Positions 5,667 through 6,181 of a DNA stretch of 6,181 bases are shown here, one piece after another. Source of the DNA: Acidobacteriota bacterium. Lineage in GTDB: Bacteria; Actinomycetota; Acidimicrobiia; Spongiisociales; UBA5794. The position numbers were made by a program, and so were the translations under genes. The stretch covers positions 1-6,181 of the forward strand of contig JACZST010000117.1 of the NCBI GenBank assembly GCA_022574065.1, in the 5' to 3' direction. Numbering within the stretch: position 1 is the first letter of the stretch; each line of letters opens with the position of its first letter. Below the pieces are notes generated by a model that saw nothing but the letters and a program-made list of their open reading frames with translations, did not search any database and was not told the origin of the DNA.

Positions 5667-6181
5667 GGCAGAAATCGGTCGAATTTCGCACCCACCCCAG
5701 TCGGTACCGGCATTGGCGACTGTCGGTGGACGGGCAAGTGGCGCGGCTCGACCTGGACGTAGACGAGGATGCAGGGCTCGGTGACTACAAGCTCAAGATG
5801 AACTCCTATGACCTTGGAGTGGATATCGAGCTGTATGACGCCGTCCAACGGCTCCGCTTCGAGCATCCGGGGGTAGGGGCCGTTCTCATCGGCTCCCTGA
5901 ACGACCGCGTCTTTTGCTCGGGGGCCAACATCACAATGCTCGCCGAGTCGAGTCATGCGCTGAAGGTCAACTTCTGCAAGTTCACCAACGAAACTCGTTT
6001 TGGCATGGAGGACGCAACCCGTAACTCGGGACAGCGTTACATGGCTGCGATCAACGGGACCGCGGCCGGCGGTGGCTACGAGCTCGCTCTGGCCTGCGAC
6101 CACATCATGCTTGTGGATGACGGCTCTGCCTCCGTTGCCCTACCGGAGGTGCCGCTACTCGGAGTGCTTCCTGGCACGGGC
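5663..6181 (+). CDS. boxC: Benzoyl-CoA-dihydrodiol lyase BoxC, N-terminal 173 residues (runs off right edge)
   Basis: An ATG at 5663 overlaps the ligase stop (ATGA) and its frame stays open for 173 codons to the window edge. BoxC is a crotonase-superfamily lyase that hydrolytically opens the ring of 2,3-epoxybenzoyl-CoA, releasing formate and 3,4-didehydroadipyl-CoA semialdehyde. Visible signatures are GDYKLKMNSYDLGVDIEL (40-57), RVFCSGANI (82-90, the crotonase oxyanion-hole strand), KVNFCKFTNETR (101-112), NGTAAGGGYELALACD (131-146, second oxyanion-hole and helix region) and LPEVPLLGVLPGTG (160-173). These match BoxC closely and are much more specific than a generic enoyl-CoA hydratase. The full protein is usually about 550 residues, so roughly a third is present. 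The 4-base overlap and lack of a strong Shine-Dalgarno sequence suggest translational coupling to the ligase. boxA, boxB and a semialdehyde dehydrogenase gene are expected nearby. Confidence 0.93.
   Translation, partial: MRQKSVEFRTHPSRYRHWRLSVDGQVARLDLDVDEDAGLGDYKLKMNSYDLGVDIELYDAVQRLRFEHPGVGAVLIGSLNDRVFCSGANITMLAESSHALKVNFCKFTNETRFGMEDATRNSGQRYMAAINGTAAGGGYELALACDHIMLVDDGSASVALPEVPLLGVLPGTG

Noticed and set aside
5330..6103. 257-codon open frame on the minus strand
   Set aside because: It is antisense to the ligase C-terminus and boxC, both of which are strongly supported on the plus strand.

Overview
The window is GC-rich chromosomal DNA from a bacterium. Two of its genes have no clear Shine-Dalgarno sequence but carry a TANNNT -10-like hexamer ending 7-8 bases before a GTG start. 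That layout is typical of leaderless actinobacterial genes, so an actinobacterium (possibly of the Acidimicrobiia type) is my best guess. This is an inference and not a firm call. No tRNA, rRNA, CRISPR array, insertion sequence or phage gene was seen.

Layout, left to right. (1) Positions 1-130, minus strand: the 5' end of an unrecognised gene that runs off the left edge. (2) 163-1851, minus strand: a RecQ-family DNA helicase with an N-terminal extension, a zinc module and an HRDC domain, but no room for the usual winged helix. The edge gene lies 32 bases downstream of it and is probably co-transcribed. (3) 1852-2124: a divergent intergenic region holding a strong inverted repeat upstream of the next gene. 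(4) 2125-3600, plus strand: a DEAD-box RNA helicase whose C-terminus carries a classical RRM with recognisable RNP2 and RNP1 motifs. (5) 3601-4106: a long spacer containing a frameshifted remnant of a class III nucleotide cyclase (about 3768-4048). (6) 4107-5666, plus strand: a benzoate-CoA ligase. (7) 5663-6181, plus strand: the N-terminal third of boxC (benzoyl-CoA-dihydrodiol lyase), overlapping the ligase stop codon by 4 bases and cut by the right edge.

Functionally there are two blocks. The left is a nucleic-acid maintenance pair, a DNA helicase and an RNA helicase transcribed divergently. The right is the start of an aerobic benzoate degradation operon (the box pathway): benzoate is activated to benzoyl-CoA by the ligase, epoxidised by BoxAB (not in the window), and ring-opened by BoxC. 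The rest of the operon (boxA, boxB, semialdehyde dehydrogenase, thiolase-type genes) would be expected beyond position 6181. I see no clearly undescribed system here. The most unusual items are the DEAD-box/RRM fusion, the winged-helix-less RecQ, and the box pathway in a probably actinobacterial setting.
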